The notes under the pieces: generated by a model | Databases searched by the model: none | What the model was told of the DNA's origin: nothing | Seen by the model: only the letters and a program-made list of their open reading frames with translations | Position numbers and translations under genes: made by a program | Source of the DNA: Polaribacter cellanae | GTDB lineage: Bacteria > Bacteroidota > Bacteroidia > Flavobacteriales > Flavobacteriaceae | NCBI RefSeq assembly: GCF_017569185.1 | Contig: NZ_CP071869.1 | Location: 3,944,501 to 4,008,500 of the forward strand | Direction of reading: 5' to 3' | Length of the DNA stretch: 64,000 nt | In this document: positions 18,358-28,005 of the stretch, in pieces | Layout: each line of letters opens with the position of its first letter | How positions within the stretch are numbered: the stretch's first letter is position 1

Positions 18358-19269
18358 TTAATCATGCAGATTTTTACTTCTTAAATACTCCATTAACATG
18401 GCAGTTCTGTCTGTCATAATTGCATTGGTTCCGTTATTAATTAACCATCCCCAAACTGCATCTGGACCTTCTGTAATTACTTTTTCGTCTGCATGACCTG
18501 CTGTTAAATCGTCCCAAAGTGGAATGGTAAGAACTGTAATGTTTTTTGCATTTAAATATTTAATTTGTTTAAAGTTATTAGAGTCTGTGGAGGGAAATGT
18601 AACTTCGTAAGCAAAAGGTGAAATAGTGTTGCTATATTCTTCTACATATTTTTTGGCATCTGTAACATTGTCTATTAAAATAGGCATATAAATAATTTCT
18701 CTCATTAAATCTCCATATTTATCGAGCATATATTTTGCTGTTTTACGACCTTTGAAAATGGCTTGTTTTATGGTGCCAGTTTCTTTTAAGATTTCGTAGG
18801 CTTCTTTTACGGTTTCGCCTTCAACTTTATCTAAATTTATTAAAATTTTATCTTTCGCTAGCTCCATAACTTCTTTTAAAGTAGGTACTTGGTGTATGGA
18901 ACCTTTTACACCACATGCGTTTTTTAAACGTAATTGTTTAATTTCTGCCAGTGTAAAATTACTTACTTTTCCTTTTCCATTGGTAGTTCTATCTACAGTT
19001 TTGTCGTGCATTAAAATCATGTGCCCATCTTTTGTAAGACGAACATCTATTTCTACAATATCTACCCCTAAATCTATACAACGTTGTATGGCTGGTAAGC
19101 TATTTTCTGGTGCGTAACGCCAATCGCCACGATGTGAAACAGCTAAAATGTAATCTTTTGAAGGGTTTTTTAAATGTTTCAAAATTGTAGTAGCTCTTGT
19201 TTCTGTCTTAGTTTCTTGCGCATAAAAAGAGCTCGCAAAAAAGAATAATAGTATTATAATTTTTTTCAT
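18358..19269 (-). CDS. Secreted glycerophosphodiester phosphodiesterase, paralogue 1
   Basis: A 303-residue GDPD-fold hydrolase, predicted to release glycerol-3-phosphate from glycerophosphodiesters outside the cytoplasm. It has an N-terminal signal peptide (MKKIIILLFFFASSFYAQ). Catalytic motifs are SHRGDWRYAPENSLPA, the metal ligands VDIVEIDVRLTKDGHMILMH (EID and HD) and the following DKTVDRTTNGKGKV. The C-terminus places WGWLINNGTNAIMTDR at the barrel end. It lacks a lipobox, unlike its neighbour. It lies 16 bp downstream of a second GDPD gene and is last in SusCD locus A, just before a terminator. Confidence 0.92.
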   Translation of the reverse strand: MKKIIILLFFFASSFYAQETKTETRATTILKHLKNPSKDYILAVSHRGDWRYAPENSLPAIQRCIDLGVDIVEIDVRLTKDGHMILMHDKTVDRTTNGKGKVSNFTLAEIKQLRLKNACGVKGSIHQVPTLKEVMELAKDKILINLDKVEGETVKEAYEILKETGTIKQAIFKGRKTAKYMLDKYGDLMREIIYMPILIDNVTDAKKYVEEYSNTISPFAYEVTFPSTDSNNFKQIKYLNAKNITVLTIPLWDDLTAGHADEKVITEGPDAVWGWLINNGTNAIMTDRTAMLMEYLRSKNLHD

Positions 19270-19285
19270 TATGTATGTTTTTTAA

Positions 19286-20227
19286 TTATTGATGTTTACC
19301 TTTTTCCCTTAAATAAGAAAGTAGTAAGGCAGGTCTATCTGTTTGTATAATATCTATATGGTTGTTTAAATACCAATCATAAACTTTTGGGTTTAGGGCA
19401 GCTTTTTCATCATCATGACCTCCATTATGTTTTGGCCAAAGAGAATTTACCCAAATACTAGCTCCTTGTTCTCGGATGTTTTTAAACTCTTTAATTAATG
19501 CTATCGTATCTTGTGGTACAGTAAATTCGAACGCCACAGGAATGTTGTTTTTATCCTTCAAATAATCGGTTACAATTTTTTTTGAATTTGGGTTGTTTAA
19601 ACGAACAATAGGCATAAAATTAATGTTGTTTAAATAGTTACCAAACTCACTTTCTACTTCTGCCTTTGTTTTGTTTCCTTTGATAATAATTTGAGCTAAT
19701 GTTCCTGTTTTTTTTGCGATTTCGAAACACTTATCAAAAATTTTATAGCTTTTATCTAAGTTTACTAAAATTTTACCTTTACAAACTTTTAAAGCTTCTT
19801 GTAGTGTTGGAATTTTGTGTGGAGTTTCATGACCAATTCCGTCTAAAAGTTGTAAAGTTTGTAAATATTCCCAAGTTAGTTCAGTTACTTTTCCTTTACC
19901 AGTTGTGGTTCTGTTAATTGTTTTGTCGTGCATTAAAACGAGTTGCCCATCTTTGGTTTCTTGCACATCTATTTCTACCATATCTACACCCATTTTTATA
20001 CAATTTTTTATGGCTTGTATCGAATTTTCTGGTGCATTTCTCCAATCTCCTCTGTGAGCAACTACAATTACGTCTTCATTTTTAGAATCTTTTAAATTCT
20101 TAATTAAATTGTTAATTGTAACTACTTTTTTTGTTATAATTTTAGGTTCTTCTTTAGAGGTTGTCTCTTTACAACTCATTAAAGAAAGAAGAAATAGAAA
20201 ACTATATAATAAGTGTGTTTTTTTCAT
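19286..20227 (-). CDS. Glycerophosphodiester phosphodiesterase lipoprotein, paralogue 2
   Basis: 313 residues with a lipoprotein signal peptide ending LLSLMSCKE, so it should be anchored in a membrane, possibly on the outer surface. The GDPD catalytic set is present: AHRGDWRNAPENSIQA, MVEIDVQETKDGQLVLMHD and KTINRTTTGKGKVTEL. It shares the overall layout of the next gene (18358-19269) and probably arose by tandem duplication. It begins one base after the SusD stop, so it belongs to the SusCD transcript. Together they imply hydrolysis of glycerophosphodiesters at the surface and uptake of the products. Confidence 0.92.
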   Translation of the reverse strand: MKKTHLLYSFLFLLSLMSCKETTSKEEPKIITKKVVTINNLIKNLKDSKNEDVIVVAHRGDWRNAPENSIQAIKNCIKMGVDMVEIDVQETKDGQLVLMHDKTINRTTTGKGKVTELTWEYLQTLQLLDGIGHETPHKIPTLQEALKVCKGKILVNLDKSYKIFDKCFEIAKKTGTLAQIIIKGNKTKAEVESEFGNYLNNINFMPIVRLNNPNSKKIVTDYLKDKNNIPVAFEFTVPQDTIALIKEFKNIREQGASIWVNSLWPKHNGGHDDEKAALNPKVYDWYLNNHIDIIQTDRPALLLSYLREKGKHQ

Positions 20228-20228
20228 C

Positions 20229-21617
20229 TTAATTATACCCTGGGTTTTGAACTAAACCTGTACTAGCCGCAATTTGGCTTGCAGGAATTGGCATTAATAA
20301 ACTATTAGAATCTGTAATTCCAAGAACTGATTGTGCTCTTTCTTGACGTAATAAGTCGAACCAACGATGCCCCTCCCAAACCAATTCTAATCTTCTTTGT
20401 AAATCGATTTCATTAAAAACAGCATTTTTATCAGTTGTACCAATATATGGTGTTAACTGAGCTCTTTTTCTAATTTCATTTATATAGAAAATTGCTTGGT
20501 TTTGGTTGTTTAATTCATTTTCTATTTCAGCTAGCATTAGTATTACATCTGCATATCTTAAAACAACCCAATCGCTACCAGCATCATTTATTACTGTGGT
20601 TGGTGCTGTAATTTTGTTATTAAAAGCTTCACCACTAGGAAGTTTACCTACATATACGTCTTTACGAGTATCTGTGGCTGTATATAAATTGTAAAAAGAT
20701 TCTTTTAAAACGCCATGTCCTTTGGCACCTCTTAAGGAATTTACAACTCTACTTGTTGGGTTAAACATTCTGTAGGCATCTGAACCTTCTTTATTTGTAT
20801 TAATGCCTGAAGCATATTGTACAGCAAAAATAATTTCTTCATTTAATTCATTATCAATTGCAAAAACTTTATCTGAATCTATTAATTTAAAAATTTGTGT
20901 ATCTACGACTTTTAATAGCTGTGTTTTTGCTTCTGCATATTCTTTTAAGGTTAAAGATACTTTGCCTAATAAAGTATATGCAGCAGATTTTACGACTCTA
21001 CCTTTGTTACTGGCATTACGAGTTGGTAATTTAGAAATTGCGTCCTCTAAATCTGTTTTAATTTGTGCGTAAACTTCAGTGGTTGACGCTCTTTTTTGGT
21101 CGAAAAAATCTTGTGGATTTTCAACTTCATTAATAATTAAAGGAACATCACCAAAAATTCTTACTAAATTAAAGTAGTATAAAGCCCTAATGAATTTCAT
21201 TTCTCCAATTCTGGCTTTTTTGGTGTCGTTATTTTCGTATGTAATATTTTCAATTCTATTAATAACAATATTGGCTCTTTGAATGCCTTTATATCCATCT
21301 TGCCAAATAGTACCTATTAAGCTATTTTGAGGAATTACATTATAATCGTCTAATTGCCCATAAACACCACCATCGTTTGCAGGTGTTGCATCGTAAGCAT
21401 CTTCTCCTGGAATTTCTCCCATTGCAGGAATTGCTGTATTAAAATTTCCTGTAAATTGTAGGGTTGCATATACTGCATTTACAGCTTCTTCTAATTCTTT
21501 TTCATTGGTGTAAAATTTACCAGATACTTTATTGGAAATAGGTTCTTGTAACAATTCGTTTTGACAAGAAATAGTGGTTAAAGCGATTGTTATTAAAATT
21601 ACTATAATACGTTTCAT
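20229..21617 (-). CDS. RagB/SusD-family nutrient-binding outer-membrane lipoprotein (locus A)
   Basis: A 462-residue surface lipoprotein (lipobox ALTTISCQNE) that caps the paired SusC barrel and captures ligand. N-terminal SusD-like sequence (SGKFYTNEKELEEAVNAVYA) is followed by TPR-like helices (KFIRALYYFNLVRIFGDVPLI). The C-terminal RagB/SusD region includes LRYADVILMLAEIENELNNQ, then RRLELVWEGHRWFDLLRQ and the usual PIPASQI near the end. The length is normal. It lies 21 bp after susC and one base before the first GDPD gene, which suggests glycerophosphodiesters or similar compounds as ligand. Confidence 0.94.
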   Translation of the reverse strand: MKRIIVILITIALTTISCQNELLQEPISNKVSGKFYTNEKELEEAVNAVYATLQFTGNFNTAIPAMGEIPGEDAYDATPANDGGVYGQLDDYNVIPQNSLIGTIWQDGYKGIQRANIVINRIENITYENNDTKKARIGEMKFIRALYYFNLVRIFGDVPLIINEVENPQDFFDQKRASTTEVYAQIKTDLEDAISKLPTRNASNKGRVVKSAAYTLLGKVSLTLKEYAEAKTQLLKVVDTQIFKLIDSDKVFAIDNELNEEIIFAVQYASGINTNKEGSDAYRMFNPTSRVVNSLRGAKGHGVLKESFYNLYTATDTRKDVYVGKLPSGEAFNNKITAPTTVINDAGSDWVVLRYADVILMLAEIENELNNQNQAIFYINEIRKRAQLTPYIGTTDKNAVFNEIDLQRRLELVWEGHRWFDLLRQERAQSVLGITDSNSLLMPIPASQIAASTGLVQNPGYN

Positions 21618-21638
21618 AATATTGTATTTTTTTAGTTT

Positions 21639-24600
21639 TTAAAGTTGAATTCTTGCACCTATTAAAAAAGTACGAGCAATTGGATAGTTTGCACCTGTAT
21701 TATAACCAGAAGTTAGTACGTTAGAACTGGTTCCATCTGGGTTCCAACCTCTATATTTTGTGAGCGTAAAAACATTATTTGCAGAAAGATATAGTTGAAA
21801 ACTAGATACTTTTATAGCTTTTAAAACTGAAGGAGAAAAATTGTAAGCTAAGCGAATGTTTCTAAGTCTTAAATAATCGCCATTATTTTTTTCTACCACA
21901 GAAGAACTTCTTAGTTGCTTTCTCGAGTTAGAAAAGTTTCCAAAGTTTGGTTGCCCTAAAAATCCGTTTGGATTGTTGGTTGGGTGGTATCTGTTTTCAA
22001 AATAATAAGTTGTTGGTACAGAAAACCCTTCTCCAGCTTCTGTTAACGAAGCCATATCTCCGTCCATTAAAGTTCTACCAGCAACGCCTGTAAAATCGAA
22101 ACTAAAATTAAAGTTGTTATAAGCTACATTTGCACCAAAACCATAGGTAAAATCAGGTAAAAAAGAACCTTTAGAAACTTTGTCGCTTGTGTTTATCTTA
22201 CCATCTTTATTAATATCTTTTACTTTATAGTCTCCTGTTAACGTTCCACTAAGATGAGGTGAATTGTCTATTTCTTTTTGTGTTTTATAAACACCTTCAA
22301 TTTCATAACCATATATTTCTGCGATAGATTGACCGATTTTAGTTACAAAATTTTCATCTCTACCAGTACGTATTTCCTCTTGGTCTGGGCCTAAAGCCAA
22401 CACCTTATTTTTATAGGTAGTAATATTTGCATTAAAACCAATGTTTAATGCACCTAACTTTAAATTATTGGCAGAAAGGTCTATTTCAAAACCCTTGTTT
22501 TCCATCTCACCAATGTTTGCTAACACTGTATTGTAACCCGTTTGTTGTGGTACCGGTAAGTTTAGTAACAAATCTGTTGTGTTGGTTTTGTAATATGCAG
22601 TACTTATATTTAGTTTATTAAATAAACGAAAATCTAAACCAATATTTAGAGAAGAAGCCACTTCCCAGCCTAAATTTGGGTTGGGAGAAGATGTGGTAAT
22701 AAATCCAGGAGCTAAAGCATCATTAAGAATATAATTAGAGTCTGTAATTAAGGCTTGCGAACCATAGTTTCCTATTTGATTATTTCCTGTTTTACCCCAA
22801 CTTGCAGAAAGTTTTCCAAAGTTTAGAATGTCGTTTTCTGGGAAAAAAGACTCTTTTGTAAAAATCCAACCAGCAGATAAAGAGGGAAAACTTCCCCAAC
22901 GATTATTTACACCAAACCTTGAAGAGCCATCTGTTCTAATTGCTGCACTTATTAAGTATTTTGTTTGATAATCGTATTGAATTCTCGCTAAATAAGATTC
23001 TAGTGTCCAAATAGAAGAGTTGTAATCTGCAGAATACGCACTAGCACCAGCAATGTTTTGAATGTTATCATCTGGATAGCCTGTTCCTGTTACTTTTGTA
23101 AAATTGTTAAACTCTTTTTGAAATGTATGTCCTGCTAAAATATCAAAACTATGGTTGTTGATTTCTAAACTATAATTTAGTGTGTTTTCTACTAAATAAT
23201 TATAACGAAATTGCTTTGTTTCTTGCCCATTTGCATCGTTTCTTGGAGCAGGTCTTCTGTAAGAACCAACATCAGAAGGATAGTAATAATTTTTATTATA
23301 GGCATCGTAATCTCCACCTAAAAGTAATTTATAAGTTAAATTATTTAAAATTTTTGCTTCTACAAACATGTTTCCAAAAACTCTAAACCTTTTTTTATGG
23401 TCTATTACCTTTGTTGAGGTTGCAAGTAAATTTTCTACAGGAGTACCATTAATACGAACGCCTTCTAACTCTCTTTGTTCGCTAATAACCTGTTCACTAA
23501 TATTTAGACTTCCGTCTGTTTTATAAGGACTGTAATAAGGAAAACTTAATGGAAGTAAACCTAAAGCACCAGAACTTCTACTTCCTTGGTTTTTGGAATT
23601 TAGTATGGTAAAACTTGGGTTTAATAGAATACCAAATTTAATTTTATTATTAATCTTAGAGCTTAAATTAAACGAAGCAGAATAACGTTTTAAATCGGTT
23701 CCAATTACAACACCTTCTTGATTAAAATATCCTAAAGAAGCGTAATAATTTGTTTTTTTGTTACCTCCAGATGCAGCAAGGTTGTAATTGTACATGGGAG
23801 CAGTTCTAAAGGCGACATCCATCCAATTTGTATTTGTTAAACCTGTTTGTCTATTTAAATAAGGTTGTAGAAAATCTAAATTTAATTCACGACCATCGAT
23901 ATTTCTACCATTCAGTTTTTTGGTAACTCTTACACTATTTGGGTCAGAAGCACTTCTATTGCTAGGGTCTTTAGAGACATAGCCCCAATCTCTAGCTTCT
24001 TTTAAAAATTGTGCATGTTGGTAGGCGTCTACTAATTCTACACCAGAACTTTGTTGTTGAAAACCAACGTAAGTATCTAAAGTAATTTTAGTTTCTTGAT
24101 TACTTTTGCCCTTTTTAGTGGTTACCAAAACAACTCCGTTTGCTGCTCTAGAACCATAAATAGCAGCAGAAGCAGCATCTTTTAAAATACTAATATTTTC
24201 AATATCGTTTGTGTTGATAGAGTTTAAAGAACTACCTTCAGATAGGGGAAAACCATCGACCACAATTAGTGGATTTGTACCCGCTGTTAACGTTCCAACG
24301 CCTCTAATGGAAATATTTGAAGATGCACCAGGTTGCCCATTGCTTTGGTTTACAACTACTCCAGATATTTTACCAGCTAATTGTTGGTCTAAAGATACAG
24401 AAGCCACTTTATTTAATTGCTTTGCATCAATTTTGCTAACAGCTCCAATAACCTTAGCTTTAGACTGTTTTCCATAACCAATTACAACAACTTCTTCTAG
24501 TTGACCAGCATCTTCTTTTAGCTTTACTACAATTTGTTTTTTATCTTTAATGGCCACTTCTTTTGTAGTATATCCAATATAAGAAATAACAAGCATAGCA

Positions 24601-25127
24601 TTATCATTAGCTACTTCTATAGAAAAATTTCCGTCAAAATCACTTTCAGTACCTTTTGAGGTTCCTTTTATGTGTATACTGGCACCAGGTAAAGGATTAT
24701 CTACATCATCAGTAACCAACCCAGTAATAATTTGCTGTATCTTTTCTCTTATTTTATCAATAGGTTTTCTTTTGATTATTATGGTATGGTTTTTTATTAT
24801 TTCGAAAGTAACATTCTTATTAGAAAGGCTATTTTTTAAGAGTTCAGTTATTTCAATTTCTCCTTTTTTTACTCTAACTTTAGGTGTTTTTTTGAATAAA
24901 TTTTTAGGATATACAAAATTAAAATCACTTTGTGTTTTTATGATTTTAAATACTTGGTCGATAGTTATTTCTTTATCACTTTCGATATAAACCTTGTTTT
25001 GTGCAATTGTGTTTTTAACGTTGAAACTAAAAACGGTTGTGCACATTAAAAAGATAAAGGTTTTCATAATTACTTTGAATAATTGTTTCCTACATAAGAA
25101 ACTAAAATTAATAGGACTAAATTTCAT
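21639..25127 (-). CDS. SusC/RagA-family TonB-dependent outer-membrane transporter (locus A)
   Basis: A 1162-residue outer-membrane importer driven by TonB. After a signal peptide (~43 residues) comes an STN/secretin-like signalling domain (about 48-118). A carboxypeptidase-regulatory-like domain follows (about 135-212, PGASIHIKGTSKGTESDFDG), then the TonB-box area (EEVVVIGYGKQSK), the plug (about 225-335, NDIENISILKDAASAAIYGS) and the 22-strand barrel. The STN domain marks it as a transducer that signals to the FecR/ECF pair upstream. It lies 101 bp after fecR and pairs with the following susD. Confidence 0.95.
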   Translation of the reverse strand: MKFSPINFSFLCRKQLFKVIMKTFIFLMCTTVFSFNVKNTIAQNKVYIESDKEITIDQVFKIIKTQSDFNFVYPKNLFKKTPKVRVKKGEIEITELLKNSLSNKNVTFEIIKNHTIIIKRKPIDKIREKIQQIITGLVTDDVDNPLPGASIHIKGTSKGTESDFDGNFSIEVANDNAMLVISYIGYTTKEVAIKDKKQIVVKLKEDAGQLEEVVVIGYGKQSKAKVIGAVSKIDAKQLNKVASVSLDQQLAGKISGVVVNQSNGQPGASSNISIRGVGTLTAGTNPLIVVDGFPLSEGSSLNSINTNDIENISILKDAASAAIYGSRAANGVVLVTTKKGKSNQETKITLDTYVGFQQQSSGVELVDAYQHAQFLKEARDWGYVSKDPSNRSASDPNSVRVTKKLNGRNIDGRELNLDFLQPYLNRQTGLTNTNWMDVAFRTAPMYNYNLAASGGNKKTNYYASLGYFNQEGVVIGTDLKRYSASFNLSSKINNKIKFGILLNPSFTILNSKNQGSRSSGALGLLPLSFPYYSPYKTDGSLNISEQVISEQRELEGVRINGTPVENLLATSTKVIDHKKRFRVFGNMFVEAKILNNLTYKLLLGGDYDAYNKNYYYPSDVGSYRRPAPRNDANGQETKQFRYNYLVENTLNYSLEINNHSFDILAGHTFQKEFNNFTKVTGTGYPDDNIQNIAGASAYSADYNSSIWTLESYLARIQYDYQTKYLISAAIRTDGSSRFGVNNRWGSFPSLSAGWIFTKESFFPENDILNFGKLSASWGKTGNNQIGNYGSQALITDSNYILNDALAPGFITTSSPNPNLGWEVASSLNIGLDFRLFNKLNISTAYYKTNTTDLLLNLPVPQQTGYNTVLANIGEMENKGFEIDLSANNLKLGALNIGFNANITTYKNKVLALGPDQEEIRTGRDENFVTKIGQSIAEIYGYEIEGVYKTQKEIDNSPHLSGTLTGDYKVKDINKDGKINTSDKVSKGSFLPDFTYGFGANVAYNNFNFSFDFTGVAGRTLMDGDMASLTEAGEGFSVPTTYYFENRYHPTNNPNGFLGQPNFGNFSNSRKQLRSSSVVEKNNGDYLRLRNIRLAYNFSPSVLKAIKVSSFQLYLSANNVFTLTKYRGWNPDGTSSNVLTSGYNTGANYPIARTFLIGARIQL

Positions 25128-25228
25128 AAGTTTGCATGTGTTAGTTAAATATTTATTTTTAATTGATACGTGATTACTGGGAATGAAGTTGTTGACACCT
25201 CGAAATGTTTATACTTCGTTCCTTTTTT

Positions 25229-26407
25229 TTATTCTAAAATTATTTTTTTATCTATTATTTTAAAGTTTTTAATTGTTCCGAAATTTTTAATACTGTTTAG
25301 GATGTCTTCAATTTGTTGTTGTTTTCTTAAAACTCCAATGAATTCTTCATTTTCTATTTTTTTATTTTTTATTATAATATCTACATCATACCAACGAGAT
25401 AGTACTTTCATCATTTCTTTCAAGGATTTATTATCAAAGCTAAACAAGCCATCTTTCCACGAAATTTCGTTGTAAACATCTACTTTTTGCGTGGTTAGGG
25501 TGTTTGTTGTAAGATTGTAGTTTAATTGTTGTTTTGGAATTAATTGTTGTTTTCTATCATTTATATTTATTAAAACTTTACCTTCTACTAAAGTGGTGTA
25601 AATATTTGTTTCATCTTTATAGGCTTTTATATTAAATTCCGTTCCTAAAACATCTATTTCTTGTGCGCTATTAATTACCTTAAATTTTGCACCTTTGTGT
25701 TGTGTACTTGGTGAAACAACAAAATAGGCTTCACCATATATTAATTCAACTTTTCGTGTTTTTTCTTCTATAAATGTAACTGGGTATTTTAATTGTGTTT
25801 CGGAGTTTAACCATACTTTGGTGTCGTCAGATAATTTTAGAAAAAATTCTCCACCTCTAGGAATTGTTAAATAGTTGTATGCAATTTTTGTAACTTTTTG
25901 TTTCTTATTTTTATAAAATAATTTTTCGCCATTACTATTTGCATTTTTTGTTGAAAAAGAGGCTCCTTTTTCTAACAGGATAGAAGTTCCATTTGCCAAA
26001 GTTAGTGTGGCTTTATTGCTACCAGGAATAATGATTGTATCAACTTTTTTAGAAATATGTTTCTCTGTAACGTTATTAAACGAACTGTTTTTATAAAAAT
26101 AACTCGTAGCTAAAACTCCCACAAACATTGCTGCAATAGCGTATTTAAACCAATTTTTTTTAAACAGAGGTTTGTTTGTCCTGGTCTTTTTTTGGATTTT
26201 TTCTCTTTTTAGAATGATATTTTCCCAAGCTTGTTCTTTATTAATGGTTTCGTATTTGGAAAGTCTATCTGCCACTTTTTCAAAATCTATTTTTTTTGAA
26301 GATGGATATTCTTTATACAGCTCTTTTAAGGCTATTCTTTCTTGAGCCGTTAATATTTTCAGCTTCTTCTTAATTATAAGATTCGATATTTTTAAAATAT
26401 CTTTCAT
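25229..26407 (-). CDS. FecR-family anti-sigma factor (DUF4974) of locus A
   Basis: A 392-residue inner-membrane anti-sigma factor. The cytoplasmic N-terminal ~85 residues should hold the sigma factor. One membrane segment (WFKYAIAAMFVGVLATSYFY, about 87-106) leads to a periplasmic FecR domain (LTIPRGGEFFLKLSDDTKVW; ELIYGEAYFVVSP; VLGTEFNIKAY). The C-terminal DUF4974 domain (KSLKEMMKVLSRWYDVDIII) contacts the STN domain of SusC. It lies 33 bp downstream of its ECF gene and 101 bp upstream of susC, the standard order. Confidence 0.94.
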   Translation of the reverse strand: MKDILKISNLIIKKKLKILTAQERIALKELYKEYPSSKKIDFEKVADRLSKYETINKEQAWENIILKREKIQKKTRTNKPLFKKNWFKYAIAAMFVGVLATSYFYKNSSFNNVTEKHISKKVDTIIIPGSNKATLTLANGTSILLEKGASFSTKNANSNGEKLFYKNKKQKVTKIAYNYLTIPRGGEFFLKLSDDTKVWLNSETQLKYPVTFIEEKTRKVELIYGEAYFVVSPSTQHKGAKFKVINSAQEIDVLGTEFNIKAYKDETNIYTTLVEGKVLININDRKQQLIPKQQLNYNLTTNTLTTQKVDVYNEISWKDGLFSFDNKSLKEMMKVLSRWYDVDIIIKNKKIENEEFIGVLRKQQQIEDILNSIKNFGTIKNFKIIDKKIILE

Positions 26408-26440
26408 ACTACTTGTTGTTTTATATAGAACAACAAAGTT

Positions 26441-27034
26441 TTAAAATGGTACTATTAGAAATGTGTTTTTTTTTGAAGAACTAATTAGTTTATTGCCAAA
26501 TAATAAGAAGTAAATAGTGTTTTCCAGTTCTCTAAACTGTTCTCTTAAAGTCTTGTAGGCTTGAGATTTAAGGGTTTTTACGGTTTGTAGTTTAATGCCT
26601 AAATTTTCTGAAATTTCATTATTTTTTATACCTTTTAAGCTAAGTTTTATAATTTCTTTCTTACGGTCGGATAAAGTTTCTATTGCCTGATATAATTGTT
26701 TTACAATTTCTTCTTCTAATATGTGTTTAAAAAACAAATTATCGTCATGTAGTGTCTTAATTGTATTTAAAGAATGTTTGTCTTTTACTTTATAATGTTT
26801 AATTACATTGTAACATTTATTACGAGTTACTTTGTACAAGTAAGACTTAAGAGATATATTGTCTGGGAAGGTTTGTTCTTTATTCCATAAATCGGCAAAG
26901 ATATCTTGTACTAAATCTTCGCTAGTTTCTTTTAGAGGTAAAAATCTTGTTGCATAAAGAACTAATGCTTCGTAATTATCATCGAAAATTTGTTTAAAAT
27001 TCTCTTTAATATGTATACTTTTTGTTGCTACCAA
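26441..27034 (-). CDS. ECF RNA polymerase sigma factor (FecI-like) of locus A
   Basis: A 197-residue sigma-70 factor with only regions 2 and 4. Region 2 includes YEALVLYATRFLPLKETSED and LVQDIFADLWN. Region 4 includes LSDRKKEIIKLSLKGIKNNE and the helix-turn-helix ISENLGIKLQTVKTLKSQAY. A hydrophobic tail (IYFLLFGNKLI) is typical for Bacteroidota members of this group. It should be held by the FecR protein encoded next and, when freed, transcribe the SusCD-GDPD operon. A 275-bp gap with no gene separates it from the next ECF gene, also on the minus strand. Confidence 0.93.
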   Translation of the reverse strand: MVATKSIHIKENFKQIFDDNYEALVLYATRFLPLKETSEDLVQDIFADLWNKEQTFPDNISLKSYLYKVTRNKCYNVIKHYKVKDKHSLNTIKTLHDDNLFFKHILEEEIVKQLYQAIETLSDRKKEIIKLSLKGIKNNEISENLGIKLQTVKTLKSQAYKTLREQFRELENTIYFLLFGNKLISSSKKNTFLIVPF

Positions 27035-27309
27035 GAAAAATTAAGATATTAAATTAGTAATTATAGTGCTACAAATTACAATAAAATAATTACATAAACT
27101 TACAATTGGTGTATTAAGATTAGGTAAACTATTTTTTAAAGTATAGTAAAGTTGTTAAAAAATGAATTGTAGTTTTTATCGTAATATTTTAATAGAAAAT
27201 ACTATTTTTTGCAATATTATTAAGTTGGTAGTAAGCTATAATAGTATCTAAATTATAAACTGTTTTTCCATTTTTTACAAAAATAATTAACTGATATTTA
27301 ATTGTTTGT

Positions 27310-27900
27310 TTACTTCTGGTACAGCTTACCTAACATTAAAAATAAGATGCTTTCAATTTTAGTTCCAAGAGTTTTTCTTAAAATTTTAAAGGCTTTTGTT
27401 ATATGCGCTTCTACCGATTTTATTGAAATATTTAAATATTCTGCAATTTCAATATTGGTAAGTCCTTCTTTTTTACTTAATAAAAATGTTTGCTTACATT
27501 TATGAGGTAAATTATCTATTTCTTTTTTTACAATATTAATTTGTTTTGCTAGAGGTTTATCATCATATTCTTCAACAATACAAGAAAGAGCATCAATATA
27601 TTTTTTTTCAAGAGTACTAACCTTTTTATTTTTTCTGTATTGATTGATAAATTCGTTGTAAACAGATTTGTATAAATAACTTTTCACAACAAAATTATCT
27701 TTCAGTTTATGTCTATTTTTCCAAATACTTACAAAAACATTTTGAACAATATCTTCAGCTAAGTCAGGATTATTGTTTAAACTACAAGCATAAACACAAA
27801 GTTTTTTATGGTATGATGTAACCAAATAAGCATATCCTATTTCTTCTCCTTTTTTTAAGGAACTTATTAAATCGATATCATTTGAAAAATTGACTTTCAT
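27310..27900 (-). CDS. ECF RNA polymerase sigma factor (FecI-like), divergent from locus B
   Basis: A 196-residue sigma-70 factor. Region 2 is SYHKKLCVYACSLNNNPDLA and EDIVQNVFVSIWKNRHKL. Region 4 is LPHKCKQTFLLSKKEGLTNI with helix-turn-helix IAEYLNISIKSVEAHITKAF. The C-terminus is hydrophobic (SILFLMLGKLYQK). Unlike the sigma genes of loci A and C it is transcribed away from its presumed FecR partner, with 105 bp between the start codons. It probably drives locus B. Cross-talk with the neighbouring locus A sigma cannot be excluded. Confidence 0.92.
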   Translation of the reverse strand: MKVNFSNDIDLISSLKKGEEIGYAYLVTSYHKKLCVYACSLNNNPDLAEDIVQNVFVSIWKNRHKLKDNFVVKSYLYKSVYNEFINQYRKNKKVSTLEKKYIDALSCIVEEYDDKPLAKQINIVKKEIDNLPHKCKQTFLLSKKEGLTNIEIAEYLNISIKSVEAHITKAFKILRKTLGTKIESILFLMLGKLYQK

Positions 27901-28005
27901 TTTGTGAAATTTAACTTTATTTTAATACGAATGTAGAAAAAAAGTTATTCAAAGAGTTAGGGTTAAGCAAAAAAATAACGTTACATAGGTATATAGTTCA
28001 CTTAA

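Noticed and set aside
25170..25475. 101-codon plus-strand frame opposite the locus A fecR
   Set aside because: It is hydrophobic because it reads AT-rich antisense of DUF4974; no family or start context.
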